The notes under the pieces: model-generated
Database searches by the model: none
Seen by the model: the letters and a program-made list of their open reading frames with translations, nothing else
Told to the model about the DNA's origin: nothing
In this document: piece after piece, positions 7,599 to 15,946 of the stretch
Numbering within the stretch: position 1 is the stretch's first letter
How the letters are laid out: the number at the start of each line of letters is the position of its first letter
Translations under genes and position numbers: made by a program
NCBI GenBank assembly: GCA_036502025.1
Contig: DASXZJ010000029.1
Coordinates: 1-64,000, forward strand
Reading direction: 5' to 3'
Source of the DNA: Bog-473 sp036502025
GTDB taxonomy: Bacteria > Actinomycetota > Acidimicrobiia > Acidimicrobiales > RAAP-2
DNA length: 64,000 nucleotides

Positions 7599-8006
7599 TC
7601 AGAACGAGATAGCGCCGACCGAGGCCCGGGCGTCACCAGTCCTGACGATCTCCTTACCCAGGGGAGCGATGGCCACCGCGGCCAGTTTGAAATTTCCGAG
7701 GCCGAGCGGGATGCCGATAATCGTCAGGCAGAGGGCCACGCCGAGGATGATGTGCGCGAGAGCCATCCACAGCCCGACCAGAAGGAACCAGAGAACGTTG
7801 CCGACCATCGACGCCGAGCCGGCGTCCGAGCGCCGCACCACCGTCCTTCCGAAGGGCCACACGACAAACGCGGCCAATCGGAACGCCGCCACCCCGAAGG
7901 GAATGGTGATGATGAGCACGAACATAACCAGGCCGGCCACGGCGTAGCCGATGGCGAGCCAGAATCCCGACAGAGCGAACCACAGCACGTTGAGCAGAGT
8001 GCGCAC
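7599..8006 (-). CDS. YccF-domain inner membrane protein (two YccF repeats)
   Basis: 135 aa from a GTG at 8006. Two copies of the YccF motif are visible: LLNVLWFALSGFWLAIGY ... IPFGVAAFRLA and VGNVLWFLLVGLWMALAH ... IPLGLGNFKLA. Each has hydrophobic segments, giving about four membrane helices. The upstream in-frame start at 8054 would add a poor-quality leader and nearly touch the divergent gene, so the inner GTG that opens at the first repeat is preferred. Function of the family is not established. Confidence 0.82.
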   Translation of the reverse strand: MRTLLNVLWFALSGFWLAIGYAVAGLVMFVLIITIPFGVAAFRLAAFVVWPFGRTVVRRSDAGSASMVGNVLWFLLVGLWMALAHIILGVALCLTIIGIPLGLGNFKLAAVAIAPLGKEIVRTGDARASVGAISF

Positions 8007-8077
8007 CCGGCGAGTCTCCCATAGGGGCCCGTCCGGAGGCCGTGCCATCGGCACTGCCCATCGGGCAGAGTAGGGGT

Positions 8078-9448
8078 ATGGCCAGCCGCCCCGACGTCGT
8101 CGATCGGCTGCGCGAGGTCGTCGGGCAGCAGGTGATCGTCGACCCCGATGTGATCGCGTCCTACACGACGGATTGGACAGGACGATTCGCCGGGCGTTCG
8201 GCCGCGGTGGTCAGGCCGGCCTCGACGGAGGAAGTCGCCGGCGTCGTCCTCGTGTGCCGGGAGCTCGGGATCAACCTCGTGCCCCAAGGTGGCAACACTG
8301 GATTGGTCGGCGGCGGCGTCCCTCTGCGGGACGAGGTGGTGCTCAGCCTGGGCCGGCTGCAGGCGCTGGGGGCGGTCGACACCCTGGCCGGCCAGATCAC
8401 CGCTGGGGCCGGCGTCACTCTGTCGGCCCTGCAGGAGGCGGCCGACGCCGCGGGGTGGGCCTACGGTCTGGATCTGGCCAGCCGAGACTCGGCGACGGTC
8501 GGGGGCATGGTCGCCACCAACGCGGGCGGGACCCATGTCCTGCGGTACGGCGACACCCGGGCGCAGGTGTTGGGAGTGGAGGCCGTGCTCGGCACCGGCA
8601 CGGTTGTCTCCCACCTCGGCGGCATGATCAAGGACAACACCGGGTATCACCTTCCCGGTCTCATCTGCGGAAGCGAAGGAACCCTGGCGGTGGTGACCGC
8701 CAGCCGACTGCGCCTGGTCCCTTCGATGCGGTATCGGACGGTCGCCGTGCTGGCGTTCACCTCGGTGTCCCAGGCCCTGCGCGCCTCCACCACTTTCCGA
8801 ATGTCGCTGCCAAGCCTGGAGGCGTGCGAGCTCTTCCTGTCATCAGGGCTCGAGCTGGTGTGTTCGCTGACCGGGATGCCGACGCCGTTTCGCGACCTCT
8901 ATCCCGTGTACCTGCTGATCCAGGCAGCCGACCTCACCGATCCGACGGACGCCCTGGGGGAGGTGAGTCGTTCCATCGACGACGTGATCGATAGTGTCGT
9001 GGCCGCAGACCCGTCGCGCCGAGCCGCCCTTTGGCGTTACCGAGAGGCGCACCCAGAGGCCATCAATACACTCGGGCCGCCGCACAAGCTTGACGTGACG
9101 CTCCCCCTCGGCCGGCTGGCGGAATTCATCGACCACGTCCCGAGCGAGGTTCGGGCGATCGCCCCGAAGGCGCGCACCTGGCTGTTCGGGCATGCCGGCG
9201 ACGGCAACATCCACGTGAACGTCTCGGGTCTCGCACCTGACGACGATCGGGTGGACGAGCGGGTGCTCACCATGGTTGGAGAACGCGGCGGCAGCATCAG
9301 CGCGGAACACGGGATCGGCACGGCGAAGAAGCGATGGCTGCACCTCTCCCGCACCGCCGCGGAGATCTCGGCCTTCCGGGACATCAAACGCGCCCTCGAT
9401 CCCGACGGAGTCCTGAACCCCAACGTGCTGCTGCCCACGACGAACTGA
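8078..9448 (+). CDS. FAD-linked oxidoreductase, D-2-hydroxyacid (GlcD/D2HGDH-like) dehydrogenase
   Basis: 456 aa from the ATG at 8078 (MASRPDVVDRL). The PCMH-type FAD-binding domain includes VPQGGNTGLVGGGVPL and GGMVATNAGGTHVLRYG. The C-terminal FAD-oxidase domain has WLFGHAGDGNIHVNVSG and SAEHGIGTAKKRWL, where the histidines bind the metal and substrate in this family. It likely oxidises D-lactate, glycolate or D-2-hydroxyglutarate. Convergent with the FKBP gene; the divergent YccF gene shares its promoter region. Confidence 0.88.
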   Translation: MASRPDVVDRLREVVGQQVIVDPDVIASYTTDWTGRFAGRSAAVVRPASTEEVAGVVLVCRELGINLVPQGGNTGLVGGGVPLRDEVVLSLGRLQALGAVDTLAGQITAGAGVTLSALQEAADAAGWAYGLDLASRDSATVGGMVATNAGGTHVLRYGDTRAQVLGVEAVLGTGTVVSHLGGMIKDNTGYHLPGLICGSEGTLAVVTASRLRLVPSMRYRTVAVLAFTSVSQALRASTTFRMSLPSLEACELFLSSGLELVCSLTGMPTPFRDLYPVYLLIQAADLTDPTDALGEVSRSIDDVIDSVVAADPSRRAALWRYREAHPEAINTLGPPHKLDVTLPLGRLAEFIDHVPSEVRAIAPKARTWLFGHAGDGNIHVNVSGLAPDDDRVDERVLTMVGERGGSISAEHGIGTAKKRWLHLSRTAAEISAFRDIKRALDPDGVLNPNVLLPTTN

Positions 9449-9492
9449 GCTCGTCGGGCCTCGGCCGCGCCGCGGCGATGCCAGCCGCGGGT

Positions 9493-10074
9493 CTAGCCGA
9501 TCTTGAGGAGATCCACCACGAAGACCAGCGTGTCGTTGGCGGAGATGCCCGGCCCCGGTGACTGGTCCTTGTAGCCCAAGCTGGGAGGGATGATCAGCTC
9601 ACGCCGTCCACCGACCTGCATGCCCACCACACCCTGGTCCCATCCGGTGATGACCTGCCCCTCGCCCAGGGTGAACGGGAATGGCTGGCTGGTCCACGAC
9701 GACTGGATCACTTTGCCCGATGAGTAGGTGGCCAACACGTACTGGACCGTGATGTTGTCGCCCGCCTTGGCGGCCGCACCCGTTCCGGTGATCAGGTCGG
9801 CGCTCTCGAGTTGCGTCGGGGGAGCACCGGTCGGGACGACCACCGTCGGGGCGCGGCCCGACGTTCCCGCCGGCGAACGATCCTGGGCGGGAATGGTCGC
9901 GATCGTCGATGAGGTAGGGGGAGCGGTCCCCGTGGTCGGTGTCGTCGCCGTCGGACTCGTCGTCGGGGTGGTGCTGGGGGAGCTCGAAGGGCTGGCCGGT
10001 GAGTTCCCGCACGCGGCCAGCCCGAGGGCTGACGCCGCGACGGCGACGAGTGACCAATGGCGGAAGCGAGTCAT
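9493..10074 (-). CDS. FKBP-type peptidyl-prolyl isomerase lipoprotein
   Basis: 193 aa. A lipoprotein signal ends in LGLAACGN (lipobox LAAC), then a Ser/Thr/Pro-rich linker of about 50 residues, then one FKBP domain (about 95-193) with GDNITVQYVLATYSSGKVIQ, GEGQVITGWDQGVVGM and VFVVDLLKIG. It should act outside the membrane as a folding catalyst. The ATG at 10074 (MTRFRHWS) follows GGAAAGG on the minus strand and is preferred over an upstream codon that would bury the signal peptide. Confidence 0.9.
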   Translation of the reverse strand: MTRFRHWSLVAVAASALGLAACGNSPASPSSSPSTTPTTSPTATTPTTGTAPPTSSTIATIPAQDRSPAGTSGRAPTVVVPTGAPPTQLESADLITGTGAAAKAGDNITVQYVLATYSSGKVIQSSWTSQPFPFTLGEGQVITGWDQGVVGMQVGGRRELIIPPSLGYKDQSPGPGISANDTLVFVVDLLKIG

Positions 10075-10191
10075 GTGCGGAACCTTTCCGACGGCGAGAT
10101 CTCGCCGCGAGGGAGTGGAGGATCGGACCAAGGTAGCCGGTTGAGTAGGGCATGGCCGGGCAGGAAGAAGATGCCCGCCTGGCGGCGCGTG

Positions 10192-10461
10192 CTAACCGCT
10201 GCTGTCTCTGCGCATTCGGCCCCCGATGACGTACGCGCCCGCCCCGATGGCGAGGCAACCGACGGCGGTCCATCGCACCACGACGGTCTCGAGGGGCGTG
10301 GCGAAGCCGTTTGAGCTGATGCCGGCGAAGCCGGCCCCGATGACCAGGGCACATAGAGCGGCGATCCCGGCGAAGAGAGCGACCTTTCGCGGGCCATTGC
10401 AGAAGAAGCGATCAGCCATACCGCGGGCGGGGCGCGCGTCATGGGGTTGCCCTCCGGTCAT
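10192..10461 (-). CDS. Small membrane protein, two predicted helices
   Basis: Up to 89 aa. Two hydrophobic stretches (KVALFAGIAALCALVIGAGF and VVVRWTAVGCLAIGAGAYVI) predict two membrane helices with a short outer loop. A second start, MADRFFCNGPRK at 10419, is also credible. No family recognised. It lies between the FKBP gene and a methyltransferase gene, all on the minus strand but with gaps of about 90-120 nt. Confidence 0.6.
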   Translation of the reverse strand: MTGGQPHDARPARGMADRFFCNGPRKVALFAGIAALCALVIGAGFAGISSNGFATPLETVVVRWTAVGCLAIGAGAYVIGGRMRRDSSG

Positions 10462-10549
10462 GGGTCCAGGTTACCGCCCCGAATTGAGGGCCCCCTTCGG
10501 GAAGAGGTGCGGGACCGTCGGTGCGCCGTCGCCGGTCGGCGCGGCGGTT

Positions 10550-11344
10550 TCAGCGCCGGGCCAGGATCTCCACATTCGGGACGATGAACACGCCGTCGGG
10601 TGCGGCCGCCCAGCGCAGGAACGCCTGCCCGATGCCTTCCAGCTCTTGGGCGTTGCTCAAGTCATACGCGACGGCCTGCTCAGCGAAGCGGGAGTAGCGG
10701 ACTCGGTCGGCCCAGAGCCCACCCCACCAGGCTCGTGAGCCGGGATCGGCGAATGTCCAGCAATCGCCCGAGACGGTGACGTCCTCGAAGCCGGCCGCCT
10801 GTGCGATGCCGAGCAGGGAGGGCCCGACGCACGCGTTGTGCCCGTTACGCGAGGTGACGGCGAGGTAGAGCTCCAACCAGCGGTCGAGCATGGGGTCGGC
10901 CGGGGCCCAACTGAAAGCTCCGTAGTCTCCGTCCCGCACGGCCAGCACACCTCCGTCCGCCAGCACCCGGCGTAGCTCGATCAGCGCGGCCACCGGATCG
11001 TCGAGATGCTGGAGCACCTGATGGGCGTGCACCACATCGAAGCCACCGTCCTCGAATCCGAGTGCGAACAGGTCGCCGACTTCGAAGCGCAGGTTGGAAA
11101 GTCCCATGGCGGTGCGGTGCTCCTCGGCTTGTGCCACCACCTCGGCGGACGCGTCGACCCCCACGACCTCTCCGGGCGCCACCAGGAGCGCCAAGTCGGC
11201 CGTGATGGTGCCCGGACCGCAGCCGATGTCGAGCAGGGACATCCCCGGACGGAGGTGCGGCAGCAGATAGCCAGCCGAGTTCCCAGCCGTGCGCCACGTA
11301 TGGCTCCGCAGCACGGACTCGTGGTGCCCGTGGGTGTAGGTCAT
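10550..11344 (-). CDS. Class I SAM-dependent methyltransferase
   Basis: 264 aa. SAM-binding motif I is LLDIGCGPGTITADLA, motif II VVGVDASAEVVAQA, and the post-motif FDVVHAHQVLQHLDDP marks the UbiE/Methyltransf_11-25 superfamily. The start MTYTHGHHESVLRSHTWRTA at 11344 is strongly conserved in actinobacterial relatives, which are often annotated as UbiE-like or rebeccamycin-type methyltransferases. It is divergent from the DNA glycosylase gene with only 15 bp between start codons. Substrate unknown. Confidence 0.87.
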   Translation of the reverse strand: MTYTHGHHESVLRSHTWRTAGNSAGYLLPHLRPGMSLLDIGCGPGTITADLALLVAPGEVVGVDASAEVVAQAEEHRTAMGLSNLRFEVGDLFALGFEDGGFDVVHAHQVLQHLDDPVAALIELRRVLADGGVLAVRDGDYGAFSWAPADPMLDRWLELYLAVTSRNGHNACVGPSLLGIAQAAGFEDVTVSGDCWTFADPGSRAWWGGLWADRVRYSRFAEQAVAYDLSNAQELEGIGQAFLRWAAAPDGVFIVPNVEILARR

Positions 11345-11359
11345 GCCAACATTGTGGCA

Positions 11360-12235
11360 GTGCCCGAGCTCCCCGAAATGCAGGCGTTGGCCGAGCGGCT
11401 CGACGCGATGGCGTCGGGCCGCGTGCTGCGCCGGGCCAGCCTGCTCAGCTTCTCGTCCCTCAAGACGTTCGCCCCGCCGGTAGAAGACCTCTACGGCCAG
11501 ACGCTGGTCTCGATCGGTCGCCGGGCCAAATACCTGGTGTGGACCTTCGAGAGCGGCATCCGGATCGTGCTGCACCTGTCCCAGGCCGGCCGGGTCGACG
11601 TGGAGTCGCCGCCCAAGACGACCAAGCCCCGCGGCGCAGTGGCCCGCTTCGAGTTCTCCGCCGCCACCGAGGCCGATGACGCCAACGTCTACACCAGTGA
11701 CCTGGCCATCCTGGTCCGTGAGTTCGGCACTCAACGCAAGGCGTCGTGGTGGGTCCTGGCTCCGGGGGACGAGGGCCCGCTCTCCGATCTGGGACCGGAG
11801 GCGGGCAGCCCCGATTACGCGGCGCTGATCCGCACGAGCGACAGCAACCGGCGACTGCACACCGACCTACGCAATCAGCACGTGGTATCGGGCATCGGAC
11901 GAGGCTGGGGCGATGACATCCTGCATCGAGCCAGGTTGTCACCCTTCGCCTCGTTGCGCTCCCTCTCGGCCGAGGAGCGGGAGCGCCTCATCAACGCCAC
12001 CACGGAAGTACTCGACGAAGCGCTGGCACTCGAGCGCACCCGGGAGGGTGGCCTGTCCGAAGCCAAGTTGGGTGGCCGCTTCGCCGTTCATGGCAAGTTC
12101 GGACTTCCGTGCCCGCGGTGCGGCGACGCGATGCACCGGGTCTCCTTCGAGTCCTACGAGATGACCTACTGCGCCTCGTGTCAGACGGGCGGCAAGGTGC
12201 TGGCCGATCGCCGCCTCTCCAGATTGCTCAAGTAA
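11360..12235 (+). CDS. Fpg/Nei-family DNA glycosylase
   Basis: 291 aa from the GTG at 11360. The product begins (M)PELPEM: Pro2 is the catalytic nucleophile and Glu3 the general acid of Fpg/Nei enzymes. The helix-two-turn-helix region and a C-terminal four-Cys zinc finger (CPRCGDAM ... CASCQTGGK) are present. It removes oxidised bases and nicks the abasic site. The conserved lesion-loop region is shorter than in E. coli Fpg, so the specificity (MutM versus Nei2-type) is left open. The start codon is only 15 bp from the divergent methyltransferase start, so both transcripts are probably leaderless or nearly so. Confidence 0.88.
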   Translation: MPELPEMQALAERLDAMASGRVLRRASLLSFSSLKTFAPPVEDLYGQTLVSIGRRAKYLVWTFESGIRIVLHLSQAGRVDVESPPKTTKPRGAVARFEFSAATEADDANVYTSDLAILVREFGTQRKASWWVLAPGDEGPLSDLGPEAGSPDYAALIRTSDSNRRLHTDLRNQHVVSGIGRGWGDDILHRARLSPFASLRSLSAEERERLINATTEVLDEALALERTREGGLSEAKLGGRFAVHGKFGLPCPRCGDAMHRVSFESYEMTYCASCQTGGKVLADRRLSRLLK

Positions 12236-12249
12236 GGGGCGGCTGTCCC

Positions 12250-12879
12250 TCAGAGCTGACGAACAATAGTGACGACCTTGCCGAAGATCGTCACGTCGTT
12301 GCCGTCGAAGACCATGGGCTGGTAGGCCGGGTTGGCCGGGGTGAGGACGATGCGACCGTCGCGGCGGCTGAAGGTCTTGACGGTGGCCTCCTCGTCGGGG
12401 ATTCCGGCCACGACGACGTCACCGTTCTCAGCCTCGGGTTGCTGGCGCACCACGACATAGTCGCCGCTGAAGATGCCCGCGTCCACCATCGAGTCCCCGC
12501 GCACCCGCAGCATGAAGGTCGGGCCCGAACCGGTGAACTGCTCGGGCATGGGCAGGAGTTCCTCGACGTTCTCATGCGCCAGCACGCCGGTGCCCGCTGC
12601 CACGTCACCGATCAGCGGAACGTTGCGCACCGCCGAAGTGGCCATGCTCATAGTGGATGCGGGGTCGTAGTGCACCTGGATGGCCCGGGGCTTGCTGGGG
12701 TCCCGGGAGAGGAAGCCCTCGCGCTGGAGCACGGCCAGATGGGTGTGCACCGTGGCGGACGAGGTCAGGCCGACGGCCTCGCCGATCTCACGCACCGACG
12801 GGGGATAGCCCCGATCTCGCTGCGTGTCGGCGATGAAGGTGAGGATCTGCTGCCGCTTCCCGCTGAGGACCTCCGCCAT
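12250..12879 (-). CDS. lexA: LexA repressor, SOS regulator and self-cleaving protease
   Basis: 209 aa. N-terminal winged helix (about 5-68) with RDRGYPPSVREIGEAVGLTS; C-terminal S24 domain with the Ala95-Gly96 cleavage site (DVAAGTGVLA), catalytic Ser130 in RGDSM and Lys168 in ATVKTF. It represses DNA-damage genes until RecA filaments trigger self-cleavage. A LexA box lies 44 bp upstream of its start (12924-12937), so it is autoregulated. Convergent with the glycosylase; divergent from the LysM gene, the same arrangement as lexA/Rv2719c in Mycobacterium and lexA/yneA in Bacillus. Confidence 0.97.
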   Translation of the reverse strand: MAEVLSGKRQQILTFIADTQRDRGYPPSVREIGEAVGLTSSATVHTHLAVLQREGFLSRDPSKPRAIQVHYDPASTMSMATSAVRNVPLIGDVAAGTGVLAHENVEELLPMPEQFTGSGPTFMLRVRGDSMVDAGIFSGDYVVVRQQPEAENGDVVVAGIPDEEATVKTFSRRDGRIVLTPANPAYQPMVFDGNDVTIFGKVVTIVRQL

Positions 12880-12923
12880 TGGGCTGCTCCTTTAGGTGGC
12901 CCCCCGGCCAACGTCCCGGTGGG

Positions 12924-12937
12924 CGAACACTCGTTCG
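12924..12937. promoter_or_regulatory. LexA (SOS) box 1, lexA-proximal
   Basis: CGAAC-ACTC-GTTCG, a perfect match to the actinobacterial/Gram-positive SOS palindrome core. It lies 44 bp upstream of the lexA ATG and should give autoregulation. Confidence 0.93.
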
Positions 12938-12972
12938 TGCCGACCCAAGATAGCGGGCGGGAGGGTCCAAAG

Positions 12973-12986
12973 CAAACACCTGTTCG
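12973..12986. promoter_or_regulatory. LexA (SOS) box 2, degenerate
   Basis: CAAAC-ACCT-GTTCG, one mismatch in the left arm. It lies between box 1 and box 3 and could be a weak site that helps cooperative binding. Confidence 0.65.
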
Positions 12987-13072
12987 TTGGGGGCGCCGTT
13001 GGTGTTGTCACACCCGCTGCGTAGGGTGCGCTTTATGGCCTCTGACCAGGCATTGGGCGAGGAGGTTGACAG

Positions 13073-13086
13073 CGAACACCTGTTCG
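13073..13086. promoter_or_regulatory. LexA (SOS) box 3, LysM-gene-proximal
   Basis: CGAAC-ACCT-GTTCG, perfect arms. Start of the LysM gene is 47 bp downstream. It is 33 bp, centre to centre, from box 4, i.e. about three helical turns. Confidence 0.93.
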
Positions 13087-13105
13087 TGGTCCAATGCACT
13101 CACAG

Positions 13106-13119
13106 CGAACAGGTGTTCG
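13106..13119. promoter_or_regulatory. LexA (SOS) box 4, LysM-gene-proximal
   Basis: CGAAC-AGGT-GTTCG, perfect arms, directly before the GGAG ribosome site of the LysM gene. With box 3 it makes a tandem operator expected to give tight repression. Confidence 0.93.
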
Positions 13120-13133
13120 GAAAAGGAGTCGCG

Positions 13134-13490
13134 ATGTCGGTCGCACTTGAGTTGGAGTACGAGTCGTTCTATCCCAGGCTGCGGGTTATGCCCGAGGTGC
13201 CGGGACGACCGGCCCGTCGAGCCCGTATCCAGCGCCGGCGGATCCTCGTCGGGGTGGTGGCGGTCGTCCTGCTTGTCCTGTTGATGCTCCCCATCCGGGC
13301 CTTCGGAGGGAAACCCGTGGCCAGCTCGGTCCCGACGGCGGGCCAGGAGTACATCGTCCAACCCGGCGACACCGTCGCCTCCATCGCGGCGCAAGTGGGC
13401 CATGGCGGGGCGGCCGGCCTCACCAGCCGACTGGTGGCTGAGGTGGGCTCCACCGTGGTCGTGCCCGGGGAGCACCTGCTCATTCCCTGA
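13134..13490 (+). CDS. SOS-induced LysM membrane protein, likely cell-division suppressor (YneA/DivS/ChiZ-like)
   Basis: 118 aa from the ATG at 13134 after AAAAGGAG. A basic cytoplasmic N-terminus (RRARIQRRR) precedes one membrane helix (about 37-53) and a C-terminal LysM domain (about 71-118, YIVQPGDTVASIAAQV). Size, topology, divergence from lexA and tandem LexA boxes match the SOS division inhibitors YneA (Bacillus), DivS (Corynebacterium) and Rv2719c/ChiZ (Mycobacterium). Sequence identity to them is low in this class, so the role is inferred from context. nrdR follows 14 nt later, as in mycobacteria. Confidence 0.85.
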   Translation: MSVALELEYESFYPRLRVMPEVPGRPARRARIQRRRILVGVVAVVLLVLLMLPIRAFGGKPVASSVPTAGQEYIVQPGDTVASIAAQVGHGGAAGLTSRLVAEVGSTVVVPGEHLLIP

Positions 13491-13504
13491 CTATCGTCGG
13501 CGGA

Positions 13505-13972
13505 GTGCGATGTCCATGGTGCGCTGTCGATGACGATCGCGTCGTGGACTCCCGTTTGGCCGAGGAAGGCGGAGCGATCCGCCGGCGCCGCGAGTGTCTC
13601 GGGTGCGGGCGTCGGTTCACCACCTTCGAGCGGGTGGAAGAGGTCCCACTCTGGGTGGTCAAGCGCACCGGACTCCGCGAGCCGTTCGACCGGGCCAAGC
13701 TGGTGGCGGGCGTGCGGGCGGCCTGCAAGAACCGACCGGTGACCGACATACAGATGGAGGAACTGGCGCAGGCGGTCGAAGACGTCCTGCGCGCCGCGTC
13801 GGCCGAGCCGAGCAGCCAGCAGGTCGGTGTGGCCGTCCTCGAGCGCCTCCAGGCCCTCGACGACGTGGCCTACGTGCGCTTTGCCAGCGTCTACAAGGGA
13901 TTCGAAGAGGCCGGCGACTTCCAGCGCGAGGTCGGCCTGCTGACCAAGACCACCGAGCCCAAACGGAGATGA
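13505..13972 (+). CDS. nrdR: NrdR, repressor of ribonucleotide reductase genes
   Basis: 155 aa from the GTG at 13505 (MRCPWCAVDDDRVVDSR). The N-terminal zinc ribbon uses CPWC and CLGC (CLGCGRRFTTFER) and the rest is the ATP-cone (about 47-140: VVKRTGLREPFDRAKLVAGV). It senses dATP/ATP and represses nrd operons. Usual NrdR has CPFC; Trp in place of Phe is a mild variant. Cotranscription with the SOS LysM gene is suggested by 14-nt spacing, and the stop overlaps the next gene's ATG (ATGA). Confidence 0.96.
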   Translation: MRCPWCAVDDDRVVDSRLAEEGGAIRRRRECLGCGRRFTTFERVEEVPLWVVKRTGLREPFDRAKLVAGVRAACKNRPVTDIQMEELAQAVEDVLRAASAEPSSQQVGVAVLERLQALDDVAYVRFASVYKGFEEAGDFQREVGLLTKTTEPKRR

Positions 13973-14670
13973 TGGACGATCTCCCCCAGGTGGTGTTGGC
14001 CGTCTACGCCCACCCCGACGACGCCGACGTGGCATGCGGCGGAGCGTTGGCCCGCTGGGCCAAGGGTGGAGCGGCCGTGCACTTGGTGGTCTGCACCGAC
14101 GGCGGCAAGGGCACCTCGGACCCTGACGTCGAGCCGAAAGAGCTGGCCGCCATCCGGGCGGGCGAGTTGGAGGAATCCTCGGCGATCATCGGCCTCACCG
14201 GTGTGGCCAATCTCGGCTACCCCGACGGAGAGCTGGTCGACGGCGACGAGTTCCGGCACGCCCTGGTCCAGTGGGTACGGCGCCTGCGGCCAGACGTGGT
14301 GTGCGGCCACGACCCCTCCGCCCTGTTCTTCGGGCAGGAGTACTTCAACCATCGTGACCATCGGATCGCCGGGACGGTGCTGCTCGACGCGGTGTCGCCG
14401 GCGGCCGCCCTGCCCCTCTACTTTCCCGAGGCCGGGCCGCCGCACCAGGTGACCACCGTGTTGCTCTCGGGCACGTTGGAGCCCGACGTGTGGGTCGACG
14501 TGACCGAGACCATCGACTGCAAGGCGGCGGCAGTCGAGTGCCACCGCACCCAGTTCGCCGAGCCCGGCGGGTGGGCCGGCGAAGCCGTCCGGCGCCGGGC
14601 CGAGGAGGAGGGTCGACGCGCCGGGAGCCGCTACGCCGAGGGATTCCGCCGGTTGGCGCTTCGTGGATGA
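13969..14670 (+). CDS. PIG-L-family N-acetylglucosaminyl deacetylase-like protein
   Basis: 233 aa. The zinc site motif AHPDDAD (after LAVY) and the later HRDHRIAG are the LmbE/PIG-L landmarks. Relatives include MshB (mycothiol synthesis) and Mca (mycothiol conjugate amidase), which remove acetyl or amide groups from GlcN-linked substrates. It overlaps nrdR by ATGA and dinB by 8 nt, so it is inside the SOS-linked operon. Which substrate it acts on is not decidable; the place next to dinB makes a mycothiol or envelope role under stress a guess only. Confidence 0.87.
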   Translation: MMDDLPQVVLAVYAHPDDADVACGGALARWAKGGAAVHLVVCTDGGKGTSDPDVEPKELAAIRAGELEESSAIIGLTGVANLGYPDGELVDGDEFRHALVQWVRRLRPDVVCGHDPSALFFGQEYFNHRDHRIAGTVLLDAVSPAAALPLYFPEAGPPHQVTTVLLSGTLEPDVWVDVTETIDCKAAAVECHRTQFAEPGGWAGEAVRRRAEEEGRRAGSRYAEGFRRLALRG

Positions 14671-15946
14671 GCGAGTCCCCACCATCCTCCATGTCGACAT
14701 GGACGCCTTCTTTGCCTCGGTCGAGGTTCTCGACGACCCGTCCTTAGCCGGCCAGGCGGTCATTGTGGGAGGGGCGGGGGCCCGCGGGGTGGTGGCCTCG
14801 TGCACCTATGAAGCACGGATCTACGGGGTGCGCTCGGCCATGCCGTCGGTTCGGGCTCGCCAGCTCTGCCCGCACGCCATCTTCATCTCGGGTCGCCACA
14901 GTCGCTACGCCGAGATCAGCGGCCAGCTGCACCGGATCCTGACCGACATCACGCCGCAGGTGGAGCCGATCGGGTTGGACGAGGCCTTTCTCGACGTGGC
15001 GGGCGCGCGGCGGGTGTTCGGGCCGCCCGAGACGATCGCGCGGGACTTGCGGGAGCGGGTGCGGGCCGACCTCTCGCTGGACTGCGCGGTGGGCATCGGC
15101 CGCTCGAAGATGATCGCCAAGCTGGCCTCGAGGGCGGCGAAGCCGCGGGTCAGCCGGGCCGGAGTGGAACCAGGGCCCGGTGTGGTGCTGGTGGGGCCGG
15201 AATCTGAGATGGAGTTCCTGCACGGGCACCAGGTCGAGTCCCTGTGGGGGGTGGGACCCGCCACCGCCAAGCGCCTGCACGACCTCGGAGTCCGCACGGT
15301 GGGTGAGCTGGCCGCCCTCCCGCCCGACACGCTGGTCCGCCGGGTCGGCAAGGCCTCCGGGCTGCACCTGGCCGCGCTGGCCCGCGGGGAGGACCCGAGC
15401 CCGGTGACCCCCAACCGCCCGGCCAAGTCGATCGGGCACGAGGAGACGTTCAGCGAGGACCTGGTCGATCCGGTGGAGCTCGAGCGCCACGTGCTCCGCA
15501 TGGCCGAGTCCGTGGCCACCATGCTGCGCGGCGCGTCCAGCGGGGCCCGAACGGTGACGGTCAAGGTGAAGTTCAAGGACCTCTCGCTCCAGACACGCTC
15601 GCACACCCTGAGCCGGGCCATCACCACCGGCGGCGCCATCGGCCAGGTGGCGGCCGCGCTGCTGGCCGGGGTCGACCCCGGCGAGGGGATCAGGCTGCTC
15701 GGGGTCAGCGCATCGGGTCTGGCCGAGGGGGCCGGCGACCAGCTCTCCTTCGACCTCGGGGATGGCCGGGACGAGGGGCTCCAGGGCGCGACGTCGCTCG
15801 AACAGTCCTGGCAGGACGTGACGGCCGCCGTCGATGCCATCCGCACCCGTTTCGGCCGCTCCGCGGTGGGCTCGGTGGCCATGGTCACCGAGGAGGGGGT
15901 GCAGGTCCCGGCCCGCCGTGACGCCCCGTGGGGACCGTCCGAGTAG
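14663..15946 (+). CDS. dinB: DNA polymerase IV (Y-family, DinB)
   Basis: 427 aa from the GTG at 14663. Catalytic motifs: HVDMDAFFASVE (first Asp pair), steric and fingers region SCTYEARIYGVRSAMP, and GLDEAFLDV. The helix-hairpin-helix (LWGVGPATAKRLHDLGV) and little-finger domain follow. The C-terminus lacks an obvious QxxLF-type clamp-binding peptide, but QLSFDL near 375 could act as one. It performs error-prone translesion synthesis. Last gene of the LysM-nrdR-PIG-L-dinB series, so SOS induction by read-through from the LexA-controlled promoter is likely. Confidence 0.95.
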   Translation: MDERVPTILHVDMDAFFASVEVLDDPSLAGQAVIVGGAGARGVVASCTYEARIYGVRSAMPSVRARQLCPHAIFISGRHSRYAEISGQLHRILTDITPQVEPIGLDEAFLDVAGARRVFGPPETIARDLRERVRADLSLDCAVGIGRSKMIAKLASRAAKPRVSRAGVEPGPGVVLVGPESEMEFLHGHQVESLWGVGPATAKRLHDLGVRTVGELAALPPDTLVRRVGKASGLHLAALARGEDPSPVTPNRPAKSIGHEETFSEDLVDPVELERHVLRMAESVATMLRGASSGARTVTVKVKFKDLSLQTRSHTLSRAITTGGAIGQVAAALLAGVDPGEGIRLLGVSASGLAEGAGDQLSFDLGDGRDEGLQGATSLEQSWQDVTAAVDAIRTRFGRSAVGSVAMVTEEGVQVPARRDAPWGPSE

